Assembly (NCBI RefSeq): GCF_000742835.1 | Contig: NZ_CP008941.1 | Coordinates: forward strand, 2,161,690-2,225,689 | DNA from: Candidatus Paracaedibacter acanthamoebae | GTDB lineage: Bacteria; Pseudomonadota; Alphaproteobacteria; Paracaedibacterales; Paracaedibacteraceae | Direction of reading: 5' to 3' | DNA length: 64,000 nt | Shown here: in pieces, positions 45,471 to 53,987 of the stretch | Numbering within the stretch: position 1 is the first letter of the stretch | Layout: each line of letters opens with the position of its first letter | Position numbers and translations under genes: made by a program | Notes under the pieces: model-generated | What the model was told of the DNA's origin: nothing | What the model saw: the letters and a program-made list of their open reading frames with translations, nothing else | Databases searched by the model: none

Positions 45471-45796
45471 ATGACAGATAATTATAAAGGATACCGTATT
45501 CCTAAAAGTGTTATCAGCTTTGTTGTTCGCTACTATTACTGTTAAAAATCAACTTAAGAGATTTAAGCGAAATGCTTCAGGATAGAGGCTTATCTGTCAC
45601 TTACCAAACTATTCGAAATTGGTGTCAAATTTGGGGACCTGTTTATGCCAGAGGTATTTGTCAGAAAAGAGGATCAGTTTTTAAAGGCAAATGGCATATT
45701 GATGAGGTTAAGGTAAAAGGAGATGTCTTTTGGATTTGTCTCGCTATTGGTATGATTCTATTAATCTATACGCTTCTTCAACCGTTGTTATTATAA
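45471..45796 (+). mobile_element. Decayed IS6-family transposase fragment
   Basis: Two adjacent frames form a damaged IS6/IS240-like transposase N-terminus: YKGYRIPKSVISFVVRYYY in the first, then LRDLSEMLQDRGLSVTYQTI, NWCQIWGPVYARGI and WHIDEVKVKGDVFWI in the second. A frameshift after about 24 codons and the loss of the catalytic C-terminal half make it non-functional. No matching terminal repeats were found. An AAAAGGGGG site before ATG 45471 is a relic. Confidence 0.7.
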
Positions 45797-45938
45797 AATT
45801 TTGAATTGAAATTACTTTTAGTTTCTAAATGCAATGAACTCATATTAAGTTCTTGAAATTTCAATAGACACAATTTATATATCCAATAGTATCCCAAATT
45901 CTTTAAAAAAAAATAATAATAATTAAAGAGTGATACAC

Positions 45939-47123
45939 ATGAAAAAAATTACACTAAGCCTTTTAATAGCTACCTGTTTTATGGCCTCCTCTGAGGCGAG
46001 GACCCCATGGCAAGCTGTATGCGGCCATCAAATCATCCCATCTATTTTCGAGGAGCCCATGGGGAATTTTTCACAAAATAAGATCGGCGTTGTTGATAAT
46101 GGTTTTATTGAGGATCACCCGCTTCTTAAAGATCGATTAGATAAAGGGTGGAATGGTCGCGATAGGAATCATAATATCAGTGCTTCTATTGTGGGCGATC
46201 TTCAACATCATGAAAGAGGGAAAACATGTTCTCATGGAACCCATGTAGCTGGGATTGTTGCTCAGTTGGTACCATATATTGATATTGTTCCAGTTAAGCG
46301 TGGTGCTTCTGCAAATCGCTCCGTTGATTCTGATAAAGCAGCCCTTGAGTATTTGTTAACCCGCGAGGATGTAAAAATTGTCAACCTTTCTTTTGGGATT
46401 AAATGGGATCGGCTTGGATATAGTATTATAAAATTAGCTGAGCAAGGTAAACTGATTGTGATTGCTGCAGGAAATTCTGCTAAGCCACTTAAACATCCGA
46501 CCTTAATTAGGCTTCTAGCAGATCCAAGGCTCCACAACCGGGTGATTTTAGTGGGAGCTACAGAAAAAATCCCTCGGGAAAAGCTAGCCTCTTACAGTAA
46601 TAAATCAACCCCATCAGTGGAGTCAGCTTTTATTGAGGTGCCAGGTACAAAAATTACTTCTTCAGTTCCCTATGATAGTGATCGGACAGGGATGAAAGAA
46701 CTCAGCGGCACCTCTATGGCGGCAACAATTCTTGCTGCAGCAGTCGGAAGACTAATGACTGAGTTTGGTGTTTCTGTTGATGAAGTGCGTCAAGTGTTAT
46801 TCGACACAGCTATTAAGCATAGCAATTGGAAATACTATACGGCCAATACTGGACAAGGGATTATGAATTTTGTGGCTGCGCGTAATGAATTTAAAAAGCG
46901 TGCTGTTGCAAAAGCCAAGTCTCAAGCTATGGACGTTTCCATTGATCAACCAGTAGCTGGGTTGAAAACATCCAAGCGTCGGGTTAATACTGGTAAGCAA
47001 GGACTTAATATTGCAACAACAGTCGTTAAAACAGGTGCAGCTGTTACTGGTACAGCTTACAACTTTGGCAAGAAAGCTGTAACCAAAGTTATACCTGCTC
47101 GTTCTAATTCTAGCCACTCTTAA
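45939..47123 (+). CDS. Exported subtilisin-like (S8) serine protease
   Basis: This 394-residue protein has a signal peptide (KKITLSLLIATCFMASSEA) and a complete subtilase triad. Asp53 lies in GVVDNGF, His102 in CSHGTHVAG, Asn179 (oxyanion) in AAGNS, and Ser259 in SGTSMAA. Length suggests little or no propeptide. After the catalytic domain comes a Lys/Ala/Val-rich, low-complexity tail of about 70 residues (KSQAMDVSIDQPVAGL, GLNIATTVVKTG). The ATG at 45939 is preferred over the GTG at 45930, with AAAGAG upstream. It is monocistronic and presumably acts outside the cytoplasm. Confidence 0.88.
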   Translation: MKKITLSLLIATCFMASSEARTPWQAVCGHQIIPSIFEEPMGNFSQNKIGVVDNGFIEDHPLLKDRLDKGWNGRDRNHNISASIVGDLQHHERGKTCSHGTHVAGIVAQLVPYIDIVPVKRGASANRSVDSDKAALEYLLTREDVKIVNLSFGIKWDRLGYSIIKLAEQGKLIVIAAGNSAKPLKHPTLIRLLADPRLHNRVILVGATEKIPREKLASYSNKSTPSVESAFIEVPGTKITSSVPYDSDRTGMKELSGTSMAATILAAAVGRLMTEFGVSVDEVRQVLFDTAIKHSNWKYYTANTGQGIMNFVAARNEFKKRAVAKAKSQAMDVSIDQPVAGLKTSKRRVNTGKQGLNIATTVVKTGAAVTGTAYNFGKKAVTKVIPARSNSSHS

Positions 47124-47394
47124 TTTATAATTATCTTTTGTAGGGGCAAATAGTTGGTCAACGGCTTCGTCAAGTTGTTGAATTCTATAGCATGACCTTT
47201 AATACGTTTTGGGTCTATAAAACAAAAAAGACTTTCACGTTTTGACCAAACCGCATCAGTTAAAATGTTAAGCCCCTGATTTGTATTAAGAATGTTACAT
47301 GGTCTACAAAGCTAATGCGAATGTCATTTCCCCTTACAAAGTGTGGGCAATAATCTGATGGCTTATTTAAGGCTTTATTAGGCCAATGATCGGT
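47120..47394 (-). pseudogene. Broken metallo-beta-lactamase-fold (NAPE-PLD-like) hydrolase gene
   Basis: Minus-strand frames read an MBL-family N-terminus: FVRGNDIRISFVDHVTFLIQ, then, after a one-base shift, GLNILTDAVWSKRESLF and FIDPKRIKGHAIEF. These match the GHATFLIQ, GLNILTDPVWS and GPKRV motifs of NAPE-PLD-like hydrolases, but the first His motif is changed to DHV. The frame ends before the metal-binding HxHxDH motif, so the gene is truncated and dead. Its end overlaps the subtilase stop. Confidence 0.6.
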
Positions 47395-47704
47395 TTATCT
47401 TTTCAAATATCAACACAATACTTTACGTAGCGAATGTTTCTTATTGGAGCCATTTATATTAAGGAAAATTTCCCCTTAAAATATGGCGATTTAGCCCCTT
47501 TGTAGTAAGGATCTAAATTTAGCAATTTTCTAATCATTTATTTACCTTAGTCATATTTGATCCAGTTTTAATTTTTTGCTTAATTGAGATCCCCGCTCGC
47601 GCTATGCATGTCGAGAAAAAGACCGCCACCCTCCCATAAGAAAAAGTTAAATTAAGTCCTTGTTAATGACTTTGGCTCAAACTAAGAGTTAAGGAGTATG
47701 GGGC
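47395..47704. other. Intergenic region upstream of the RND efflux genes
   Basis: No gene is supported here. It should contain the promoter for the efflux operon at 47705. The sequence is moderately AT-rich, with no repeat or hairpin of note. The 5' part of the lost MBL gene may have extended into its left end. Confidence 0.35.
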
Positions 47705-48814
47705 ATGAAAAAATTAAATCATAAACAAGCAAGTATATGGGCAAGCGGTATTGTACTTTTGTTGGGCCTGTCTTTCCTTATTTTCAGTAACCCTAAAGAA
47801 GCGCCTAAACCTTCGCCATTAGTTAAAGTCGCGTCCGTCAAACGCCAAGATATGACGGAGCACCTCAATTTGATAGGGAGTGTTACCGCGTCGGAATCCG
47901 TTGCTATAAGGTCGCGGTTAGATTCCCAAATTGTTGAGGTTTTTATCAAAGATGGGGCGGTCGTCAAAAAGGGCGATCGTTTATTTCAGTTGGACGATCG
48001 CGATCTTAAGGCCCAGCTTCAGGAATCCGAAGCCAATTTGCAAAGCAATCAAGCAGAAGTTATCCGATCAGAAAAAAAATATAACCGCGATGCAGAACTG
48101 GCAAAGCGGGGGGTTGCTGCTAAAGAGCAGTTGGATCAATCGACCCAATCCTATCAAGCGGCTGGGGCAGCGCTGAAGGCAACCCAAGCAAAAATTGTCC
48201 AACTTAAAACTCAAATTGATTATGGGGATATCCGCTCGCCAATTGATGGCGTGGCGGGGACAATTTCGATTACGGAGGGAAATTTAGTAAAGGCAAATGA
48301 TACCCCTTCCTTGGTGGTTATCAATAAAGTTGATCCTATTTATGTGGATATTGCTTTACCTCAACGATATTTTTCTATGGTGCAATCAAACTTTAAAAAT
48401 ATCAGCGTCGATATTAGAAACAGCGAAGGTAAGTCACTCAAGGTCGGCTCTATCGCCGCGATCCAGAATACCATTGATGTTGATGCTCGGACAATTACGC
48501 TGAGGGCAAAGCTTGACAATGCCGATCATAAGCTGTGGCCCGGAATGTTTGTGGATGTGCTGTTGGGAGTGCGTAAAATTAATAAAGCTTTGGTAGTACC
48601 CCTAAAGGCACTCATGGTCACGCAAAAAGGCAGCCAAGTTTACCAAGTTGTTAAGGATAAAGTTGTTTTAAAACCTGTAACAATCAACTTTTCCACCCCA
48701 AGCGAGGCTGTCGTGGATGCTGATTTAGAAGCAGATGATCAAGTTATTGTCGAAGGTGGGTTTAATGTAAAAGTCGATGCAAGCGTTATAATTACAAAGG
48801 ACAACACCCCATGA
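47705..48814 (+). CDS. RND efflux periplasmic adaptor protein (MdtA-like)
   Basis: This 369-residue membrane-fusion protein has an N-terminal anchor (ASGIVLLLGLSFLIF), a lipoyl/hairpin domain (IVEVFIKDGAVVKKGDRLFQLD) and a coiled-coil region. Beta-barrel and membrane-proximal segments (IRSPIDGVAGTISITEGNL, LWPGMFVDVLLGV) are typical of AcrA/MdtA. It links an inner-membrane pump to an outer channel. Its stop overlaps the pump gene's ATG (ATGA at 48811-48814). No TolC gene is visible here. Confidence 0.92.
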   Translation: MKKLNHKQASIWASGIVLLLGLSFLIFSNPKEAPKPSPLVKVASVKRQDMTEHLNLIGSVTASESVAIRSRLDSQIVEVFIKDGAVVKKGDRLFQLDDRDLKAQLQESEANLQSNQAEVIRSEKKYNRDAELAKRGVAAKEQLDQSTQSYQAAGAALKATQAKIVQLKTQIDYGDIRSPIDGVAGTISITEGNLVKANDTPSLVVINKVDPIYVDIALPQRYFSMVQSNFKNISVDIRNSEGKSLKVGSIAAIQNTIDVDARTITLRAKLDNADHKLWPGMFVDVLLGVRKINKALVVPLKALMVTQKGSQVYQVVKDKVVLKPVTINFSTPSEAVVDADLEADDQVIVEGGFNVKVDASVIITKDNTP

Positions 48815-51800
48815 ACGTATCGGAATTCTGTATTCGTCGTCCCGTTTTTACAACCCTGTTAATGCTGTCCTTCTTAGTTTTAGGAATCGCTGGCCATCAA
48901 AAATTAGCCATTAGCGCCTTGCCAAATGTGGATTTCCCCACAATACAAGTTACAGCAACACTACCGGGGGCTAGTCCCGCAAGCATGGCGGCAACTGTTG
49001 CCACACCCTTAGAACGGGAATTTGCCACCATTGCTGGGATTGATAATATGACCTCAACCAGTGTCACGGGGTCAACGAGTATCACCCTTCAATTTCGACT
49101 GGATCGTAGCATTGATGGGGCTGCCTTAGATGTTCAAACCGCTATTGCATCGGCTCAAGCCTATTTGCCTGTGGAAATGACAACCCCGCCGAAATTACGG
49201 AAAGTGAATCCAGCGGATCAGCCGATTTTCTTTATTGCTGTTTCATCGGATGTGATCCCCATGACGCAGTTATCTGAATATGCAGATACATTAATGGGGC
49301 AACGCATTTCAATGTTGAACGGTGTATCTCAGGTTAACATCTATGGTCAACAGAAACGGGCTATTCGAGTGCGCATTAATCCCGAACTCTTGGCTGGCCG
49401 CAATCTAACACTGGCCGATATTGCAAAGTCAGTCCAAGATTCTACGTCCATCACACCGCCTGGGGTGATCATGGGAAAAGAGCAGACATATAATGTTGAA
49501 ATCGTTGATCAGCCGGCCCTGGCGGATCAATTTAATTCTATGATTATCTCCCACACGGCAAGTGGCGGTAATGTAAAATTATCTGATATTGGCGAGGCTG
49601 TCGAAGGCGCGGAAGATGACAGATCTGAGGGTTACTCCGATGGGCGTTCAGTCGTTACTCTGGCGATTCAGCGCCAACCCGGTAGTAATACTGTTGAAGT
49701 GGTGGATGCAATTAAGCAGCTGCTGCCTAAGTTTTCTGAGATTGTGCCGGCGTCTGTCCAACTTACTCCCTTGTTTGATCGCTCCGTTTCTATTCGGGAT
49801 TCTATTCATGATGTTCAAGTTACAATTTTCATTGCTATTGTTCTTGTCATTTTAGTTATTTTTCTTTTCTTAAGGCAAATGTCTGCCACCCTTATTCCAG
49901 CTTTGGCTTTGCCTTTTTCCTTAATTGCAACCTTTGGCGGGATGGCGGCTCTTGGCTATTCTCTCAATAATGTTTCTTTGTTAGCAATGGCTTTGTCGGT
50001 TGGCTATGTGGTTGATGATGCTATTGTTATGCTCGAAAACATTATTCGATACCGTGAAAAGGGTTTGTCAGCTCAAGAAGCAGCTTTAGTAGGCGCGAAA
50101 GAAATTGGATTTACCATTCTATCTATTACATTTTCATTAATCGCAGTTTTCATTCCCATTCTCTTTATGTCGGGGATTATCGGTCGTTTATTTCAAGAAT
50201 TTGCCGTGACAATCAGTCTGGCAATTTTAATCTCAGGCGTTGTTTCTTTAACCTTAACGCCGATGTTATGTCAGTATATGAGCTTTAAAGAAGGCGGTAA
50301 ATCCTATAAATGGACCGCCTGGTTTCAGCGGTTTTTTGAGAAAACCCAAGGGATGTATGCTCGTACCTTATATACTGTTTTAGGATATAGATTTATAGCT
50401 TTAGTTGTTGCCTTTGCCACAATGGTTCTAACAATTTTATTACTAGTCTATGCGCCCAAAGGGTTCTTTCCGCTAGAAGATAATGGCCTTATTCTGGCCC
50501 AAACTGAGGCTAATCAAGATATTTCTTTTGAAGCAATGGTGGCTACCCAAACTAAATTAGCCAAAGTCATTGAACAGAACCCTCTCGTCAGTAAGCTGAC
50601 GTCCAGGGTCGGAGGGCGAGCAGGCTCGATAAATCAGGGTGTTCTGGTGATTGGTCTAAAGCCCCAAAAAGAACGGCCAAAAATGCCAGAGGTTTTGCGA
50701 TTGTTGCGGCAGGATATAGCCAAAGTCCCGGGTATTAATGCATATATGCAGCCTGTTCAGAATATTAATGTGGGGGGACGGTTATCAAAAGGCCTTTATC
50801 AATATACGCTGCAAGGGATTGATTATAACGAGCTTAATCAGTGGGCTGAGAAATTAATGACAGAAATTAGCAAAATTGATGGCGTGATTGAGCTGTCGAC
50901 CGACCAACAATTGGGCAGTTTGCAAATCTCGGTTGAGATGCTTCGAGACAAAGCGGAATTTCAAGGAATTACTTATGCGGATTTACGCAAAGAACTTTAT
51001 TATGCCTTTGGCACAGCCCAAGTGGGAACAATTTACACCCAAAGTAATAACTTTAAAGTTATTCTAGAGGTCAGCAAATCTTATCAAAAATCAATCGATG
51101 ACCTTAAAGATTTGTATGCCCGCACCGCAAGCGGTAAATTAATTGAAATTGATTCCATCGCTAATTTAAAAACAGAACCAGCCCCTTTGTCTATTAATCA
51201 TCAAGGACAACTTCCCGCCGTAACCTTATCTTTTAATTTGAAAGAAGGGGCTTCTCTTGGAACTGTGACCGATCAAATTAAGGCGATTGAAAAAAGGATG
51301 GTCTTGCCGGCGACCATAATCCCGTCTTTTCAGGGAACAGCCCAAGTTTTCCAAAGTTCCATGGCCGGCATGGGATGGCTTTTAATTTTATCAATTTTAG
51401 TTATGTATATTATTTTGGGTATGTTGTATGAAAACTTCATCCATCCTATTACTATTTTATCAGGCTTACCTTCAGCCGTTATTGGGGCAATTCTAGCTGT
51501 TCTCATGATGGGGATGAACCTGGACATGATTGCCTTTATTGGAATCATTATGCTGATTGGAATTGTGAAGAAGAATGGCATCATGATGGTTGATTTTGCG
51601 ATTACAGCTCAACGAGAAGGCATGTCGGCAGAAAAAGCCATTTATGAGGCGTGCTTAGTGCGATTTCGGCCAATTATGATGACAACGTTATCGGCTTTAC
51701 TAGGGGTTCTGCCCATTGCTTTTGCCATGGGGGCGGGGGCTGAATTGCGCCAACCTTTAGGAATAGCGGTGGTTGGCGGACTCTTTACTTCGCAGATTTT

Positions 51801-51861
51801 AACTCTGTATATTACGCCGGTGATCTATCTATACCTGAATCGATTTGTGCGAAATATTTAA
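48811..51861 (+). CDS. RND multidrug efflux pump (AcrB/MdtB-like)
   Basis: This 1016-residue pump has 12 membrane helices in the RND arrangement, with two large periplasmic loops. The N-terminus FCIRRPVFTTLLMLSF, the LPNVDFPTIQVTATLPGAS pore region and the proton-relay Asp pair in GYVVDDAIVMLENI (TM4) are intact. The C-terminal GIVKKNGIMMVDFAI segment is also conserved. It exports drugs or other small molecules using the proton gradient; substrates cannot be predicted. It is coupled to its adaptor gene. Confidence 0.93.
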   Translation: MNVSEFCIRRPVFTTLLMLSFLVLGIAGHQKLAISALPNVDFPTIQVTATLPGASPASMAATVATPLEREFATIAGIDNMTSTSVTGSTSITLQFRLDRSIDGAALDVQTAIASAQAYLPVEMTTPPKLRKVNPADQPIFFIAVSSDVIPMTQLSEYADTLMGQRISMLNGVSQVNIYGQQKRAIRVRINPELLAGRNLTLADIAKSVQDSTSITPPGVIMGKEQTYNVEIVDQPALADQFNSMIISHTASGGNVKLSDIGEAVEGAEDDRSEGYSDGRSVVTLAIQRQPGSNTVEVVDAIKQLLPKFSEIVPASVQLTPLFDRSVSIRDSIHDVQVTIFIAIVLVILVIFLFLRQMSATLIPALALPFSLIATFGGMAALGYSLNNVSLLAMALSVGYVVDDAIVMLENIIRYREKGLSAQEAALVGAKEIGFTILSITFSLIAVFIPILFMSGIIGRLFQEFAVTISLAILISGVVSLTLTPMLCQYMSFKEGGKSYKWTAWFQRFFEKTQGMYARTLYTVLGYRFIALVVAFATMVLTILLLVYAPKGFFPLEDNGLILAQTEANQDISFEAMVATQTKLAKVIEQNPLVSKLTSRVGGRAGSINQGVLVIGLKPQKERPKMPEVLRLLRQDIAKVPGINAYMQPVQNINVGGRLSKGLYQYTLQGIDYNELNQWAEKLMTEISKIDGVIELSTDQQLGSLQISVEMLRDKAEFQGITYADLRKELYYAFGTAQVGTIYTQSNNFKVILEVSKSYQKSIDDLKDLYARTASGKLIEIDSIANLKTEPAPLSINHQGQLPAVTLSFNLKEGASLGTVTDQIKAIEKRMVLPATIIPSFQGTAQVFQSSMAGMGWLLILSILVMYIILGMLYENFIHPITILSGLPSAVIGAILAVLMMGMNLDMIAFIGIIMLIGIVKKNGIMMVDFAITAQREGMSAEKAIYEACLVRFRPIMMTTLSALLGVLPIAFAMGAGAELRQPLGIAVVGGLFTSQILTLYITPVIYLYLNRFVRNI

Positions 51862-51900
51862 TATACTCGTTTATAAAAGTGGTCTTAAAGAAATAACTTT

Positions 51901-53682
51901 TTACATTATATCTTCAATAAAACACGTCACACTATGACGTCCGTTCCAGGAGTCGACTTTCAGCGTTCCCGCTATTTCGATGGCCTTATTGTTACGGGCC
52001 ATGATGGCATTGCCTAAGGGCGTTCCAAGAGCCCGGAATGCCATTGCTTTAAGGCGTGTTCCGTCTTCACCCTCGAGACTACATCGGATATGGTTGACCC
52101 CGACTTGCTCGGCATAGGTCACTTTAGCTTTATGAATACAGAATTTTGGTGTTGGATTGCCATTCCCAAAAGGTTCTAGCATTTTAATTTCTCTGACAAG
52201 CTCAAGTGTCGCCCCCGATGGTGTTAAAATTCCATCGAGCTCCAGAATTGGATCAACACCATCGATCTGGTGTTTAAGAGTGTCTCGAAGGAATTCATAA
52301 AAACCTTCAAATTTATCCCGCATCACCGTAAACCCCGCCGCCATGGCATGACCGCCGCCGGCGACTAAAAATCCATGGTGACAGGCGGCATGCATTGCTG
52401 CCCCTAAATTAACACCATTGATTGAGCGTCCTGATCCCTTACCTGTTTCTGCATCAAAGCCAACCACACAAACAGGGCGATTATAACGTTCTTTCAGGCG
52501 GCCAGCGACAATACCGATGACACCAGGATGCCAACCTTCTTGGCCGACTAAAATCAAGGGATGGCGCGCTAAACCTCGGCTTTCTACTTGGGTCATAGCT
52601 TCTTCTAAAACCAGGGTCTCGATGGCTTGGCGCTCTTTATTATAGAGATCTAATTCTCGCGCCAATTGTTGGGCTTCTAGCTCATCGGTTGTTGAAAGCA
52701 GCCGTGATCCATACTCGGCTCGCCCCACGCGCCCCCCCGCATTAATACGCGGCCCCAGGAGAAATCCCAGATGGTAGGCTGATGGCGAATCGTCCAAAGC
52801 AGCAATGTCTGCCAGATACCGCAGTCCAACGTTGGCCCGTCGAGCCATAACCTTCAGGCCCTGTGCAACGAACGCCCGGTTAAGGCCGGTCAATGTCATG
52901 ACGTCACAAACAGTCCCCAACGCGACCAGATCTAAGTATTGACGTAAATCGGGCTCTGAGCGACTGGTAAACCATCCCTCTTGGCGTAAGCGCCGCTGTA
53001 AGGCTACCAAAAAGACAAAGCCTAATCCAGCTGCACATAAGTTGGTAAGAGGGCTGTTTTCATCAATGCGATTGGGATTAATTAAAGCTGTTGCAATGGG
53101 TAAAGAAGCCTGCGACATATGGTGATCTAGAATAATCACATCCATCCCTAATTGAGCTGCTTCTTCCAAGGGAGCAAAAGAAGTAGTACCGCAGTCAACC
53201 ATCAGCAGAGTGGTGGTCCCTTCTTTGGCAAGCTGTTGCATCGCCGGAATGGTCGGCCCGTATCCTTCTTCGATGCGCTGCGGAATATAAACTCGAAGTG
53301 TAACGCCAATGTCACGGAAATAACGACGTAAGAGGGCCGTTGCCGTGGCGCCATCCACATCATAATCGCCGAACACCGCAATAGTTTCACCCGCCTGAAT
53401 TGCTTTGACTACTCGATCCACGCCTTCGTCCATATCTTTTAAGTGGGAGGGATCAGGCATCAAATCACGTAACGTAGGTTGTAAGAACGACCCCGCTGTT
53501 TGGAAGGTAACGCCTCTTTTTAAAAGTATCGAAGCGGCTAAAGTTCCAATCCCATGGTTTTGGGCAAGCTGAAGAGCGTCTCTGGCATTATCGTCTTCGA
53601 AAACCCAACGACGTCCCCCGACAGATGCTTTTCCATCAAATAAGTAGGCTGAGGATTGTGGTTTTTTATGCAGTAATGTCAT
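51901..53682 (-). CDS. recJ: Single-stranded-DNA-specific exonuclease RecJ
   Basis: This 593-residue DHH-family nuclease has the phosphoesterase motifs VFGDYDVDGATATALL, VDCGTT and LDHHMSQ. The DHHA1 domain has GRSINGVNLGAAMHA and GGHAMAAGF. It degrades single-stranded DNA 5'-3' in recombination and mismatch repair. The start overlaps the stop of the lipoprotein gene upstream (ATGA at 53682-53679), a conserved-looking coupling. Confidence 0.95.
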   Translation of the reverse strand: MTLLHKKPQSSAYLFDGKASVGGRRWVFEDDNARDALQLAQNHGIGTLAASILLKRGVTFQTAGSFLQPTLRDLMPDPSHLKDMDEGVDRVVKAIQAGETIAVFGDYDVDGATATALLRRYFRDIGVTLRVYIPQRIEEGYGPTIPAMQQLAKEGTTTLLMVDCGTTSFAPLEEAAQLGMDVIILDHHMSQASLPIATALINPNRIDENSPLTNLCAAGLGFVFLVALQRRLRQEGWFTSRSEPDLRQYLDLVALGTVCDVMTLTGLNRAFVAQGLKVMARRANVGLRYLADIAALDDSPSAYHLGFLLGPRINAGGRVGRAEYGSRLLSTTDELEAQQLARELDLYNKERQAIETLVLEEAMTQVESRGLARHPLILVGQEGWHPGVIGIVAGRLKERYNRPVCVVGFDAETGKGSGRSINGVNLGAAMHAACHHGFLVAGGGHAMAAGFTVMRDKFEGFYEFLRDTLKHQIDGVDPILELDGILTPSGATLELVREIKMLEPFGNGNPTPKFCIHKAKVTYAEQVGVNHIRCSLEGEDGTRLKAMAFRALGTPLGNAIMARNNKAIEIAGTLKVDSWNGRHSVTCFIEDIM

Positions 53683-53930
53683 TTCGTGGCCAGGCCAAAA
53701 TTCTTCTTGGCTTGAGCGTGAGCGTCGAGCTTATCTTGTTCCAGCGCCTTAGATTGATCCTTAATAGCTGTAGTACTAGGGGGAATCGGACGATCGGGAA
53801 CGTCAACAAGGCGAGGAAAATGGCCTTCTATGGTGCCATATTTTTCATCCTCTGGCGTTTGAGAGGTGCAAGCGGTCAAAATATTAATAATACCTAAAGT
53901 AATTAAAATTTTAAGAAAGTATGTTAACAT
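53679..53930 (-). CDS. Small lipoprotein of unknown function, coupled to recJ
   Basis: This 83-residue protein has a lipoprotein signal with lipobox LTAC (Cys21) and a Pro-rich middle (HFPRLVDVPDRPIPPS) like that in alphaproteobacterial envelope lipoproteins. A Lys/Ala-rich helical tail follows. Function is unknown. It begins at 53930, with a short gap to the divergent phaC gene, and its stop overlaps the recJ start. Confidence 0.75.
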   Translation of the reverse strand: MLTYFLKILITLGIINILTACTSQTPEDEKYGTIEGHFPRLVDVPDRPIPPSTTAIKDQSKALEQDKLDAHAQAKKNFGLATK

Positions 53931-53987
53931 TTTATTAACTGTCTAACCATTAAAGTTGAATTATGTAACCTTTGAGGTCAGTGTAGC

